From contig JAFQBB010000052.1 of the NCBI GenBank assembly GCA_017416805.1, positions 1-63,170 of the forward strand: a DNA stretch of 63,170 nt, read 5' to 3'. The first letter of the stretch is position 1; every line of letters begins with the position of its first letter. This document shows, piece by piece, positions 35,217 through 43,960 of this stretch. A program made the position numbers and the translations under genes. The notes under the pieces were generated by a model that worked only from the letters and a program-made list of their open reading frames with translations, did no database searches and was not told the origin of the DNA. Source of the stretch: Bacteroidaceae bacterium. Lineage in GTDB: Bacteria; Bacteroidota; Bacteroidia; Bacteroidales; Bacteroidaceae.

Positions 35217-35867
35217 CTACTGCCTTCTTACCATTTCATCCCCCAACCACTTGCCGAAGATGATATTTCCCTTGCTCGTAAACAAGGCTCCATATCCATA
35301 TCTGATGTTGTTACTATATTGGCCATACCAATAATTCCCATTGGCCCAATAATAAATACCATATCCGTGTTTGTTTCCATTCAAGGTTTCACCCACATAT
35401 CGGTCTCCATTAGCATAATTCAGGGCTTCAAAGTGATATCCTTCGGTTTCATCGTGTGAAAGCGCACGATCATTTCCACTTTTACGAATAAACTTGATAC
35501 GGCATGTTGCAAGATCGTAATACACATAGTGAGTCTTAGATCCTATAGTGGCCGATGTCCCATCCATAAGAATACCAAAAATACATTCACCTTTGCGATA
35601 TTGGCCTATCCATTGACTTCCATCATTGGCATAATAGATTCCATATCCATAAAGCAAACCATCACGTGTATGTCCGAGGAATTGACCTTTATCCGTTGTA
35701 ATAATACGTGTGTCACTTTCTTCTATAAAATCATTAAAGACTTCCTGGAAATCATCTGGGATAGCGGGATAACGTCCCAAAGGATCATTATTTTGAGCCT
35801 CTATAGGCAAAGCGAAAAAAGGGAGCATATATAAAAGTGCCCATAATGTAGTAATTCGAATATTCAT
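35217..35867 (-). CDS. Secreted MORN-repeat protein
   Basis: The 216-residue product has a signal peptide (MNIRITTLWALLYMLPFFALPIEA) and several MORN-type units: RDGLLYGYGIYYANDGSQWI, NGNKHGYGIYYWANGNYWYG and SNNIRYGYGALFTSKGNIIFG. It is probably periplasmic. MORN repeats mediate lipid or protein contacts; no partner is suggested. It converges on rodA with a 16-bp gap and no terminator. Confidence 0.88.
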   Translation of the reverse strand: MNIRITTLWALLYMLPFFALPIEAQNNDPLGRYPAIPDDFQEVFNDFIEESDTRIITTDKGQFLGHTRDGLLYGYGIYYANDGSQWIGQYRKGECIFGILMDGTSATIGSKTHYVYYDLATCRIKFIRKSGNDRALSHDETEGYHFEALNYANGDRYVGETLNGNKHGYGIYYWANGNYWYGQYSNNIRYGYGALFTSKGNIIFGKWLGDEMVRRQ

Positions 35868-35917
35868 AACATTCTGATATTTGAGATAAAAAAAATAAGA
35901 ATGGTGAAACGATGCGA

Positions 35918-35925
35918 CAAAAATA
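35918..35925 (-). promoter_or_regulatory. -7 element of the MORN-repeat gene
   Basis: TATTTTTG on the minus strand, 50 bp from the start codon. Confidence 0.45.
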
Positions 35926-36073
35926 CAAATAAATAACGAGTTATAAAGCCTTTAATATGACATAATTCAAAGGTTAATTAAAAATAATGATTAGAGAGAA
36001 AGGAGTGAAAGTCTTGTTTACGTCTAAAATCTTTCTTTACTTTGTCGGAGAAAAACATACATAAATATATATT

Positions 36074-37045
36074 ATGGAAACAAGTATTCAAAAAAACTAT
36101 GTTGTAGGAATAGACATAGGCGGAACAAACACAGTTATCGGAATTGTGGATCAACAAGGCAATATAATGGAAACATCTTCGGTAAAAACTGGTGAATATG
36201 CCCGCGTTGAGGATTATGTAGAAGCCGTTTGCGATGTATTATTATTGCTTATCAAGGCTTATGGAGGTACAGAAAAGTTCCGTGGAATCGGAATTGGGGC
36301 TCCTAATGGCAATTATTATCGTGGCACCATTGAGGAAGCCCCCAATCTGCCATGGAAAGGAGTTATCCATTTAGCCCAAATGTTCAAAGAACGTACAGGA
36401 ATACCTGCGGCTCTGACGAATGATGCCAATGCAGCAGCTTTAGGCGAAATGGCTTATGGAGCTACGCGTGGGATGAAGGACTTTATTATGATTACATTAG
36501 GCACCGGAGTGGGTAGCGGCATTGTCGTAAACGGCCAAATGTTATATGGCCATGACGGTTTTGCCGGAGAGTTAGGACATGTATGTGTAGATCGTTCACC
36601 AGAAGCAAGAGTCTGTGGTTGTGGCCGTAAAGGATGTCTGGAAGCATATTGTTCTGCTACAGGAGTGGCTCGTACTGCACGCGAAATCCTGAGTATGACC
36701 AATGAAGACAGCCTATTGCGCGAACTTCCTTCCGAACAGATAACCTCTAAAGAAGTCTATGATGCCGCAATTAAAGGTGATAAAATTGCCATTGAGATAT
36801 TCCGCCGTACAGGTGAAATATTAGGCCGTTCAATTGCCGATTTCATTGCATTCAGCAGCCCTGAAGCTATAGTCTTATTTGGAGGTTTGACCAAGGCCGG
36901 TGATTTTATTATGAAACCTATCCAAGATGCCCTTGACTCGAATATCATGCCCATTTTCAAGGGAAAAGCCCAATTGCTTGTCTCCAAACTGAAAGATGCA
37001 GATGCAGCCGTTTTAGGAGCCAGTACCTTGGGCTGGGAAGCATAA
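36074..37045 (+). CDS. rokA: ROK-family hexokinase/glucokinase
   Basis: The 323-residue cytoplasmic sugar kinase has the phosphate loop VVGIDIGGTNTVIGIVDQQG (about 10-29), GIGIGAPNG, LTNDANAAALGEM with the catalytic Asp (about 116-128) and the zinc-binding ROK signature VCGCGRKGCLEAYCSATG (about 179-196). ROK glucokinases such as RokA of Bacteroides fragilis phosphorylate glucose, mannose and N-acetylglucosamine; the same role is inferred. It is a single-gene unit. Confidence 0.9.
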   Translation: METSIQKNYVVGIDIGGTNTVIGIVDQQGNIMETSSVKTGEYARVEDYVEAVCDVLLLLIKAYGGTEKFRGIGIGAPNGNYYRGTIEEAPNLPWKGVIHLAQMFKERTGIPAALTNDANAAALGEMAYGATRGMKDFIMITLGTGVGSGIVVNGQMLYGHDGFAGELGHVCVDRSPEARVCGCGRKGCLEAYCSATGVARTAREILSMTNEDSLLRELPSEQITSKEVYDAAIKGDKIAIEIFRRTGEILGRSIADFIAFSSPEAIVLFGGLTKAGDFIMKPIQDALDSNIMPIFKGKAQLLVSKLKDADAAVLGASTLGWEA

Positions 37046-37134
37046 TGAAAGGAATCAACCAAGACTATAAATAGAACAGAAAACAGTCAACGGAAATCGT
37101 TAACATACAAAGTGTGAAAACAGACCTAAAAAAA

Positions 37135-37213
37135 TGAACATATGTTCAAGTGCCTCTGAACATATGTTCAAGTGCCAACGAACATATGTTCGTGGCCATT
37201 TGAACATATGTTC
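37135..37213. repeat. Array C: four TGAACATATGTTCA palindromes at exactly 22-bp spacing
   Basis: Centres are at 37141.5, 37163.5, 37185.5 and 37207.5. Spacers are 8 bp (AGTGCCTC, AGTGCCAA, TGGCCATT). It lies between the convergent ROK and CE7 genes. Confidence 0.93.
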
Positions 37214-37251
37214 TTATTTTTACCTGATTCCAACTAAATTGCAGAAGATCC

Positions 37252-37271
37252 ACTGAAATCAGGAAAAGACA
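37252..37271. repeat. Conserved 20-bp core between arrays C and D
   Basis: ACTGAAATCAGGAAAAGACA is identical to the complement of 62341-62360 and matches 47699-47718 at 19 of 20 positions. Weaker similarity extends about 30 bp to the left. Each copy has a palindrome array on at least one side. Confidence 0.85.
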
Positions 37272-37286
37272 AAGTGTCAGCTCAGT

Positions 37287-37366
37287 ATCGTTTAAGAGAT
37301 ACTCCAATACTTCTTAAGTAGTACTCCAATACTTCCTGTATAGTACTGCAGTACTTCCTAAGAAGT
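37287..37366. repeat. Array D: four degenerate ACTTCTTAAGTAGT palindromes at 22-bp spacing
   Basis: Fourteen-base units centre on 37293.5, 37315.5, 37337.5 and 37359.5. The third is the most degenerate. Two of the three spacers are ACTCCAAT. It ends 41 bp before the end of the CE7 gene. Confidence 0.8.
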
Positions 37367-37406
37367 ATTGAAGGAGTGCAGTAACACCAAAGCGTCTGCC
37401 GAAACA

Positions 37407-38717
37407 TCATTTCTTCAGGTTCTTCAATATCCACTTCAAGTGGCCATATTCAGTTTCATCCGTGGTCCAATGTTCATTGATTGGAGTAATGAGCGGTTCT
37501 TTAGGGCAATTCATTACATTATAGACCATCCAACTGGTAGTGGGGGGACATACATTGTCGTTATACCCCCAAGTAATACGCACGGGACAGGTTATTTGAC
37601 GAGCAAAGTTCACCACATCAAAATATTCCAATGTGGCCAATTGTTGCTTGGTCAGATTTATATTTTTCCCATTATTGAAGTGAGGATAACCACCCGTACC
37701 ACCGGCGGCATAGCCTGCCATATCACTCAAAGCAGGATGATTGGCCACACAAGCGGTCACACGTTTATCCAATCCTGCCGTAATGAGAGCCAACGCTCCA
37801 CCTTGGCTTCCGCCTTGTACTATTACATTCTTTCCATCCCAATCAGACAATGAGGTCAGATAATCAATGGCACGCACACAAGCCAGATACACGCGTTTCA
37901 TATAATAGTTTTCTCTTGTTTCCAAGCTATTGGAAAGATAACCGTTTTCACGGCTACTAAAGGCATTGCTTATCTCTTTAAAAGTTGCCGCATCAATCTC
38001 GGGGTTCAAACCATGAATTTCCATTTCCAAACGGATACATCCCTCTTCGGCATAATATTTGCGGCGCATAGGTTCTTTAATCGTTTTGATTCCGGCACCA
38101 GGAGGGTTCAGCACTACAGGATATGAACCTTTAGCCTTGGGGCGGGTCAAATAGCCATATACGCATTGCCCACGGTTGGTCACATCCAATTTTATCAAAT
38201 AGCAATCAATCTTTTCATTCGAATATTCCGCCACATACTTGGTCGTATATCTCAAAGGAACTTTCTTCAGTGCTTCCAACTCGGATGCCCAGAAATCATT
38301 AAAGTCCTTGGGCAATTTGGTCACAGGTTGCAACTTCTCAGGCGAGAAACCGACCTTTACGTGATGGTTATATTTCTTTCCATTGAACTCTACGGTAAAG
38401 TTACAATCCCGGAAGCCCGGTTTTTTCATGGTACCCATGTCAACCTTAGCGCGACCGTTCTTCAATGTGACGGTACCGTTTTTATCCGGAGCCAGGTTGT
38501 CTTGTCCTAAAGTATAGGTGAGCACTACCCCATCCTGAGGTATGCCATAGCGATAGAGTTGCACCTCGACGGTAGCTTTCTCGCCCGTCTTGTAAAGCCA
38601 ATCGGCATGGTCAGGCACAGTCACCCAAAGGAGGTCGCTACGATAAGGATAGTTTTCAGCCAAAGCTGGTAACATGCACATCAATATCAGCGCAAACGCA
38701 AAAAGTCTGTTTTTCAT
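37407..38717 (-). CDS. Acetylxylan esterase-like (CE7) secreted esterase
   Basis: The 436-residue product has a signal peptide (MKNRLFAFALILMCMLPALA), an N-terminal beta-sandwich (about 25-125) and an alpha/beta-hydrolase domain of the cephalosporin-C deacetylase/acetylxylan esterase family. Nucleophile Ser304 is in GGSQGG, Asp387 in GYNDNVCPPTTS, and His426 in DETEYGH. It removes acetyl groups from xylo- or other oligosaccharides, probably in the periplasm. It stands alone and faces the ROK gene. Confidence 0.93.
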   Translation of the reverse strand: MKNRLFAFALILMCMLPALAENYPYRSDLLWVTVPDHADWLYKTGEKATVEVQLYRYGIPQDGVVLTYTLGQDNLAPDKNGTVTLKNGRAKVDMGTMKKPGFRDCNFTVEFNGKKYNHHVKVGFSPEKLQPVTKLPKDFNDFWASELEALKKVPLRYTTKYVAEYSNEKIDCYLIKLDVTNRGQCVYGYLTRPKAKGSYPVVLNPPGAGIKTIKEPMRRKYYAEEGCIRLEMEIHGLNPEIDAATFKEISNAFSSRENGYLSNSLETRENYYMKRVYLACVRAIDYLTSLSDWDGKNVIVQGGSQGGALALITAGLDKRVTACVANHPALSDMAGYAAGGTGGYPHFNNGKNINLTKQQLATLEYFDVVNFARQITCPVRITWGYNDNVCPPTTSWMVYNVMNCPKEPLITPINEHWTTDETEYGHLKWILKNLKK

Positions 38718-38758
38718 TTTTATTCAATATTTGTGTTAATATCCGGTCAATTTCCCTG

Positions 38759-38814
38759 CAAATGTACATCATTTTCGCGTATGTTGCTTATCTTTGCTCC
38801 ACCAAATTGGTGGA
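38759..38814. promoter_or_regulatory. Divergent promoters with a palindrome at the start site
   Basis: A minus-strand -7 box TACATTTG (38759-38766) serves the CE7 gene and a plus-strand TATCTTTG (38789-38796) serves the metallophosphoesterase. TCCACCAA A TTGGTGGA (38798-38814), two perfect 8-bp arms around one base, covers the expected plus-strand transcription start. Confidence 0.55.
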
Positions 38815-38828
38815 TAAATGAATCAAAT

Positions 38829-39647
38829 ATGAGAAAATACTATTTTTTATCCCTCCTTACGACAATTTTTATACTATCGTCATGCGCTTCACTCTCCCGT
38901 TATCCTGGTATAGGGCGCATCCGACGCTATACAATCAACAGTTCACAAGTGCCGGCCGCATTCGACGGTTTTCGCATCGCCTTTGCCAGTGATTTTCATT
39001 TGGAAAGCAAATATAAAGAGCGTCATCTCATGAACACAATACGCGCCCTACAAGACGAGCAACCCGATTTGCTCCTGTTAGGCGGAGATTATCAGGAAGG
39101 ATGCCAATATGTAGAGCCACTCTTCACCGCTCTGGGACAGGTAGCCCTTCCCTTCGGCACCTATGCCGTATTGGGCAACAATGATTATGAGCGATGCACA
39201 GACGAGATACGTAATGCCATGAAGAAGAATGGCATCCACCTGCTGGAGCACGAATTGGACACCCTCACGCGCAACGGACAACGTCTCATACTGGCCGGTG
39301 TAGCCAACGGCTTCGACCTGAAGCGTTACGCCACCTCACCAACCGCTCCATTGAAGGACGAGGACTACGTCGTAATGATTACCCACACGCCCGACTACAC
39401 CGAGGATGCAGACATCGTCCACACCGACCTCGCTCTTGCCGGACATACACACGGTGGACAGGTGACCCTCTTCGGCCTGATAGTGCCCGAAACTGCTTCA
39501 AAATATGGCCGCCGTTTCCTCACGGGGCTCAACTACAACACCCAAGGAATCCCCGTCATCACCAGCAACGGACTTGGCACTTCGCGAAAGAACATCCGCA
39601 CCGGTGCCCGTAGTGATTTGGTAATAGTGACCCTAAGAAAAGAATGA
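38829..39647 (+). CDS. Metallophosphoesterase, lipoprotein
   Basis: The 272-residue product begins MRKYYFLSLLTTIFILSSCA, a lipoprotein signal with lipobox LSSC. The calcineurin-like motifs are complete: ASDFHLE (D-x-H), LGGDYQEG (GD), LGNNDYE (GNND/H variant), VMITHTPDY and LAGHTHGGQ. YkuE-like enzymes of this type hydrolyse UDP-sugar lipids or other phosphoesters outside the cytoplasm; the substrate here is unknown. The frame is open 32 codons upstream but that part covers the promoter. Confidence 0.9.
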   Translation: MRKYYFLSLLTTIFILSSCASLSRYPGIGRIRRYTINSSQVPAAFDGFRIAFASDFHLESKYKERHLMNTIRALQDEQPDLLLLGGDYQEGCQYVEPLFTALGQVALPFGTYAVLGNNDYERCTDEIRNAMKKNGIHLLEHELDTLTRNGQRLILAGVANGFDLKRYATSPTAPLKDEDYVVMITHTPDYTEDADIVHTDLALAGHTHGGQVTLFGLIVPETASKYGRRFLTGLNYNTQGIPVITSNGLGTSRKNIRTGARSDLVIVTLRKE

Positions 39648-39686
39648 CTCCAACCCTGTCCATGAGGAAAAAAAAGAAGAAATCAT

Positions 39687-39717
39687 TTTGCTCTCCCCCT
39701 ACCTTACACTATCTTTG
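39687..39717 (+). promoter_or_regulatory. Promoter of miaB
   Basis: TTTG (39687-39690), 19 bp, TATCTTTG (39710-39717), an exact match to the Bacteroides consensus, 35 bp before the start codon. Confidence 0.8.
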
Positions 39718-39752
39718 CAGCATATTTTCACCTATAATAAACATATATAGAC

Positions 39753-41135
39753 ATGCAAACCTATCAAGAAGCGGACTCAAAATCCGCAACTGAACTAAAA
39801 AAGCTCTTCATCGAAACCTATGGATGCCAAATGAACGTGGCAGACAGTGAGGTTGTAGCCTCCATCATGCAGATGGCAGGCTATGAGGTATGCAACTCGT
39901 TAGAAGAGGCCGAAGCTGTATTTTTAAACACATGCTCAATCCGCGATAATGCAGAACAAAAAATTCTGAACCGTTTGGAATATTTTTTTTCCCTGCGGAA
40001 GAAAAAAAAGAACTTGATTGTCGGTATTCTCGGATGCATGGCCGAACGTGTAAAAGAAGACCTCATCAACAATCATCATGTGGATCTTGTGGCGGGTCCT
40101 GATGCTTATCTCTCTTTGCCCGATTTGATTGCTCAGGTTGAGGCCGGACAAAAGGCCATGAATGTAGAACTTTCTACGACTGAAACTTATCGCAACGTCA
40201 TCCCTGCCCGCATCGGAGGGAACCGTGTATCAGGCTATGTCAGCATCATGCGCGGATGTAACAACTTCTGTCATTATTGTATTGTTCCTTATACCCGCGG
40301 ACGTGAAAGGAGTCGCGATGTGAAGAGCATCTTAGACGAAGTGGCCGACCTTGTAGCTAAGGGATACAAGGAGATTACCCTATTAGGACAAAATGTAAAC
40401 TCCTATCGCTTTGAGGCAGAGGATGGTATAGTCATCACCTTCCCCCAATTGCTCCGCACCGTAGCCCAAGCGGCTAAAGGCATACGCATACGCTTTACCA
40501 CTTCACATCCTAAGGACATGAGTGACGAAACACTACACGTCATTGCCGAAGAGCCCAACGTATGCCGACACATCCACCTGCCCGTGCAGAGTGGCAGTAG
40601 CCGCATTTTGAAACTGATGAACCGTAAATACACCCGTGAATGGTATCTTGACCGTGTCGAAGCTATCCGACGCATCATCCCTGATTGCGGATTAAGTACT
40701 GACATCTTCAGTGGTTTCCACTCCGAAACGGAAGAAGATCATCAAATGTCCCTTTCGCTCATGCGTGAGTGTCAATACGATTCTGCTTTCATGTTCAAGT
40801 ATAGCGAACGCCCAGGCACATACGCCTCGAAACACTTACCTGATGACATCTCTGAGGAGATAAAAATCCGCCGTCTGAACGAGATTATTGAATTACAGAA
40901 CCAACTTTCAGCAGAAGCCAACCAGCGTTGCATCGGCAAGACCTATGAAGTTTTGGTCGAAGGTTTCTCCAAACGTTCACGCGAACAACTGGTAGGACGT
41001 ACTGAGCAAAACCGCGTAGTAGTATTCGACCGTGGATCACACCACATAGGTGACTTTGTGAACGTACGCATTACCGAATCTTCTTCGGCTACTCTGAAAG
41101 GTAAGGAAGTTTTTGAGGGAGGTTCTATAAATTAG
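39753..41135 (+). CDS. miaB: tRNA-2-methylthio-N6-dimethylallyladenosine synthase
   Basis: The 460-residue radical-SAM methylthiotransferase modifies A37 of tRNAs that read UNN codons. The N-terminal UPF0004 domain has cluster Cys 25, 61 and 95, and the radical-SAM CxxxCxxC is at 169, 173 and 176 (GCNNFCHYC). A TRAM RNA-binding domain lies at about 385-450. The length and all cluster ligands are normal. Confidence 0.96.
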   Translation: MQTYQEADSKSATELKKLFIETYGCQMNVADSEVVASIMQMAGYEVCNSLEEAEAVFLNTCSIRDNAEQKILNRLEYFFSLRKKKKNLIVGILGCMAERVKEDLINNHHVDLVAGPDAYLSLPDLIAQVEAGQKAMNVELSTTETYRNVIPARIGGNRVSGYVSIMRGCNNFCHYCIVPYTRGRERSRDVKSILDEVADLVAKGYKEITLLGQNVNSYRFEAEDGIVITFPQLLRTVAQAAKGIRIRFTTSHPKDMSDETLHVIAEEPNVCRHIHLPVQSGSSRILKLMNRKYTREWYLDRVEAIRRIIPDCGLSTDIFSGFHSETEEDHQMSLSLMRECQYDSAFMFKYSERPGTYASKHLPDDISEEIKIRRLNEIIELQNQLSAEANQRCIGKTYEVLVEGFSKRSREQLVGRTEQNRVVVFDRGSHHIGDFVNVRITESSSATLKGKEVFEGGSIN

Positions 41136-41176
41136 CCCCCTTGAACAGGAGCAAACTGACAATTCAACTCCTTTCG

Positions 41177-41207
41177 TTGAATATTTCGGTGTTTTTCTGT
41201 AACTTTG
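41177..41207 (+). promoter_or_regulatory. Promoter of typA
   Basis: TTG (41177-41179), 20 bp, TAACTTTG (41200-41207), 34 bp before the start codon. Confidence 0.7.
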
Positions 41208-41240
41208 CCCCGTTTTTGGTAAAAAGACAAAAGAACGAAT

Positions 41241-43040
41241 ATGCAAGATATTAGAAACATTGCAATTATTGCGCATGTTGACCACGGAAAAACCACGTTG
41301 GTTGACAAAATGATGCTCGCCGGCCATTTATTTCGTGGCGACCAGACAAACGGCGAATTGGTATTGGATAACAACGACCTCGAACGCGAACGAGGAATAA
41401 CCATTCTATCAAAGAATGTCTCTATCATATATAAGGATACAAAAATCAACATCATTGATACCCCGGGACACAGCGACTTCGGTGGCGAAGTAGAGCGTGT
41501 ACTGAACATGGCCGATGGATGCATTCTATTGGTAGATGCATTCGAAGGGCCAATGCCCCAGACCCGCTTCGTATTGCAAAAGGCATTGCAAATTGGTTTG
41601 AAGCCCATCGTGGTAGTAAACAAGGTGGACAAGCCAAATTGCCGCCCCGAAGAGGTGTATGAGATGGTATTCGATTTGATGTTCAGCCTCAATGCTACGG
41701 AAGACCAATTGGATTTTCCTGTTGTATATGGTTCAGCAAAAAACTATTGGATGGGCGAAGACTGGAAAACTCCGACGGAAGACATCAATTATCTGCTCGA
41801 CCAGATTATCGAACACATTCCTGCCCCCAAAAGATTGGAAGGTACACCCCAGATGCTCATCACATCCCTTGATTACTCTTCATATACAGGACGAATCGCT
41901 GTGGGACGTGTACACCGTGGCACTCTGACTGAAGGCATGAACGTCACGCTCTCACACCGTGACGGTAGCCAAACACGTGCAAAGATAAAAGAACTGCATA
42001 CATTCGAAGGCTTGGGACGCAAGCGGGTAGAGAGTGTCAGTTCAGGTGATATCTGCGCCATCGTGGGATTGGAAGCATTTGAAATCGGAGACACCATCTG
42101 CGATTTCGAAAATCCTGAACCATTGCCTACCATTGCCATCGACGAGCCTACCATGAGTATGGTCTTCACCATCAATGATTCTCCCTTTTTCGGCAAAGAA
42201 GGCAAGTTTGTCACCAGCCGCCATATCCATGACCGTCTGATGAAAGAACTGGACAAGAATCTGGCATTGCGCGTACAAAAAGATGAAACGACAGACAAGT
42301 GGACGGTGTTCGGACGTGGCGTATTGCACCTTTCAGTCCTCATTGAAACTATGCGCCGCGAAGGATACGAATTGCAAGTAGGCCAACCGCAGGTTATATA
42401 CAAGACCATCAACGACCAACGTTGCGAACCTATCGAAGAGCTGACCATCAGCGTACCCGAAGAATATGCCAGCAAAATGATTGATATGGTGACCCGCCGT
42501 AAAGGCGAACTGACCTCTATGGAAACAGCCGGTGACCGTGTAAACATTGAGTTCAACATTCCCTCAAGGGGTATCATCGGCCTGCGCACCAACGTTCTGA
42601 CCGCATCAGCCGGAGAGGCTATCATGGCACACCGTTTCAAGGAATACCAACCCTACAAAGGTGACATTGAGCGCCGCACCAACGGTTCGATGATTGCCAT
42701 GGAGACAGGCACAGCTTTTGCCTATGCCATAGACAAGCTACAAGATCGCGGCAAGTTCTTCATTTTCCCTCAAGAAGAGGTCTATGCCGGACAAGTGGTA
42801 GGCGAACATGCACACGACAACGACCTGGTCATCAATGTCACCAAGAGTAAGAAATTGACAAACATGCGCGCCAGCGGTTCTGACGATAAAGCACGCATCG
42901 TTCCTCCCATTGTCTTCTCACTCGAAGAGGCATTGGAATACATCAAGGAAGATGAATACGTAGAGATTACTCCCAAAAGCATGCGTATGCGCAAGATTAT
43001 TCTCGACGAATTAGAGCGCAAACGCGCGAACAAGCAATAG
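41241..43040 (+). CDS. typA: Ribosome-associated GTPase TypA/BipA
   Basis: The 599-residue translational GTPase has G1 AHVDHGKT (11-18), G2 around ERERGIT, G3 DTPGHSDFGGEV, G4 NKVDKP and the EF-G-like domains III and V. The BipA-specific C-terminal domain ends near KRANKQ. It assists 50S assembly and stress or cold growth. It is a single gene closed by a bidirectional hairpin. Confidence 0.97.
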   Translation: MQDIRNIAIIAHVDHGKTTLVDKMMLAGHLFRGDQTNGELVLDNNDLERERGITILSKNVSIIYKDTKINIIDTPGHSDFGGEVERVLNMADGCILLVDAFEGPMPQTRFVLQKALQIGLKPIVVVNKVDKPNCRPEEVYEMVFDLMFSLNATEDQLDFPVVYGSAKNYWMGEDWKTPTEDINYLLDQIIEHIPAPKRLEGTPQMLITSLDYSSYTGRIAVGRVHRGTLTEGMNVTLSHRDGSQTRAKIKELHTFEGLGRKRVESVSSGDICAIVGLEAFEIGDTICDFENPEPLPTIAIDEPTMSMVFTINDSPFFGKEGKFVTSRHIHDRLMKELDKNLALRVQKDETTDKWTVFGRGVLHLSVLIETMRREGYELQVGQPQVIYKTINDQRCEPIEELTISVPEEYASKMIDMVTRRKGELTSMETAGDRVNIEFNIPSRGIIGLRTNVLTASAGEAIMAHRFKEYQPYKGDIERRTNGSMIAMETGTAFAYAIDKLQDRGKFFIFPQEEVYAGQVVGEHAHDNDLVINVTKSKKLTNMRASGSDDKARIVPPIVFSLEEALEYIKEDEYVEITPKSMRMRKIILDELERKRANKQ

Positions 43041-43067
43041 AAGTAAAGGATATAAGACTAAACAAAA

Positions 43068-43114
43068 ATAAAGAGAGTGCGTGTTAATTTATCATTTACA
43101 TACACTCTCTTTAT
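43068..43114. terminator. Bidirectional terminator between typA and the DUF2795 gene
   Basis: ATAAAGAGAGTG (43068-43079) pairs perfectly with CACTCTCTTTAT (43103-43114). Confidence 0.85.
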
Positions 43115-43128
43115 CCATTTGTCCGATT

Positions 43129-43350
43129 TTAATACTCATCCTCGTTGAAGAAGAAGTCCTCCTTGCTGGGATAGTCGGGCCAGATATCCTCGATGGATTC
43201 ATAAATCTCACCTTCATCTTCTATCTCCTGCAAGTTCTCTATCACCTCAAGAGGCGATCCCGAGCGGACCGCATAGTCAATCAATTCGTCCTTGGAAGCG
43301 GGCCAAGGAGCATCCTCCAGTTTGGAGGCCAATTCCAATGTCCAATACAT
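43129..43350 (-). CDS. DUF2795 family small acidic protein
   Basis: The 73-residue acidic product starts MYWTLELASKLEDAPWPASK and contains ELIDYAVRSGSPLEVIENL, a compact helical motif seen in DUF2795 proteins, often with EDIWPDYPSKEDF at the end as here. The function is unknown. It lies 66 bp after the adenosyltransferase gene and may be the last gene of that operon. Confidence 0.85.
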   Translation of the reverse strand: MYWTLELASKLEDAPWPASKDELIDYAVRSGSPLEVIENLQEIEDEGEIYESIEDIWPDYPSKEDFFFNEDEY

Positions 43351-43416
43351 ATATTTCTTCTTGTTATTTTAATTTGGCCGCAAAAATAAAACAAATATTC
43401 TCAACCACAAGCATTA

Positions 43417-43959
43417 TTACAAATAAAAATCATCAAAGCCGGCAATACTATTGATTTTGCGCGACAAAACAAACAAATAGTCAGACATACGGTTCAAAAA
43501 TGTCAGAATATTGTCATCCATGACACAACCGGCCTCTCTCATGGCAAGAGTACGACGTTCTGCCCGGCGACATACGGTTCTGCATACGTGGCATAGCGCA
43601 CTTCCCCTACTCCCACCTGGAATAATAAACGAACGACATGGTTGAAGGGTCTTCTGTACGGAATCAATAAGTTGTTCCAACTTGCTGATGTCTGATTGTC
43701 CGATTTGCGTTAAAGAGCGCTTTAAAGAAGAGGAATCTTCCGTTGCGAGCAAAGTGCCGATAACGAAAAGTTTCTTCTGTATCCATTGGACATTACCCAC
43801 TTCTTCTCCATCAACCAAATAAGTACATAGCACCCCCAACTGCGCATTCAGTTCATCAAGGGTTCCATAGGCTTCGAGGCGCACGTGTGTTTTCGGCACA
43901 CGTGCACCTCCTGCCAGACTGGTCATTCCCTTATCTCCGGTTTTGGTGTAGATTTTCAT
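43417..43959 (-). CDS. Cob(I)alamin adenosyltransferase, PduO type
   Basis: The 180-residue product makes adenosylcobalamin from ATP and cob(I)alamin. The N-terminal YTKTGDKGMTSLAGGARVPK and VRLEAYGTLDELNAQLG match the PduO-type ATP-binding region, and RTVCRRAERRT (about 126-136) is the conserved Arg block. It starts one base after the stop of the GH28 gene. Methylmalonyl-CoA mutase of the propionate pathway would need its product. Confidence 0.95.
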   Translation of the reverse strand: MKIYTKTGDKGMTSLAGGARVPKTHVRLEAYGTLDELNAQLGVLCTYLVDGEEVGNVQWIQKKLFVIGTLLATEDSSSLKRSLTQIGQSDISKLEQLIDSVQKTLQPCRSFIIPGGSRGSALCHVCRTVCRRAERRTLAMREAGCVMDDNILTFLNRMSDYLFVLSRKINSIAGFDDFYL

Positions 43960-43960
43960 C

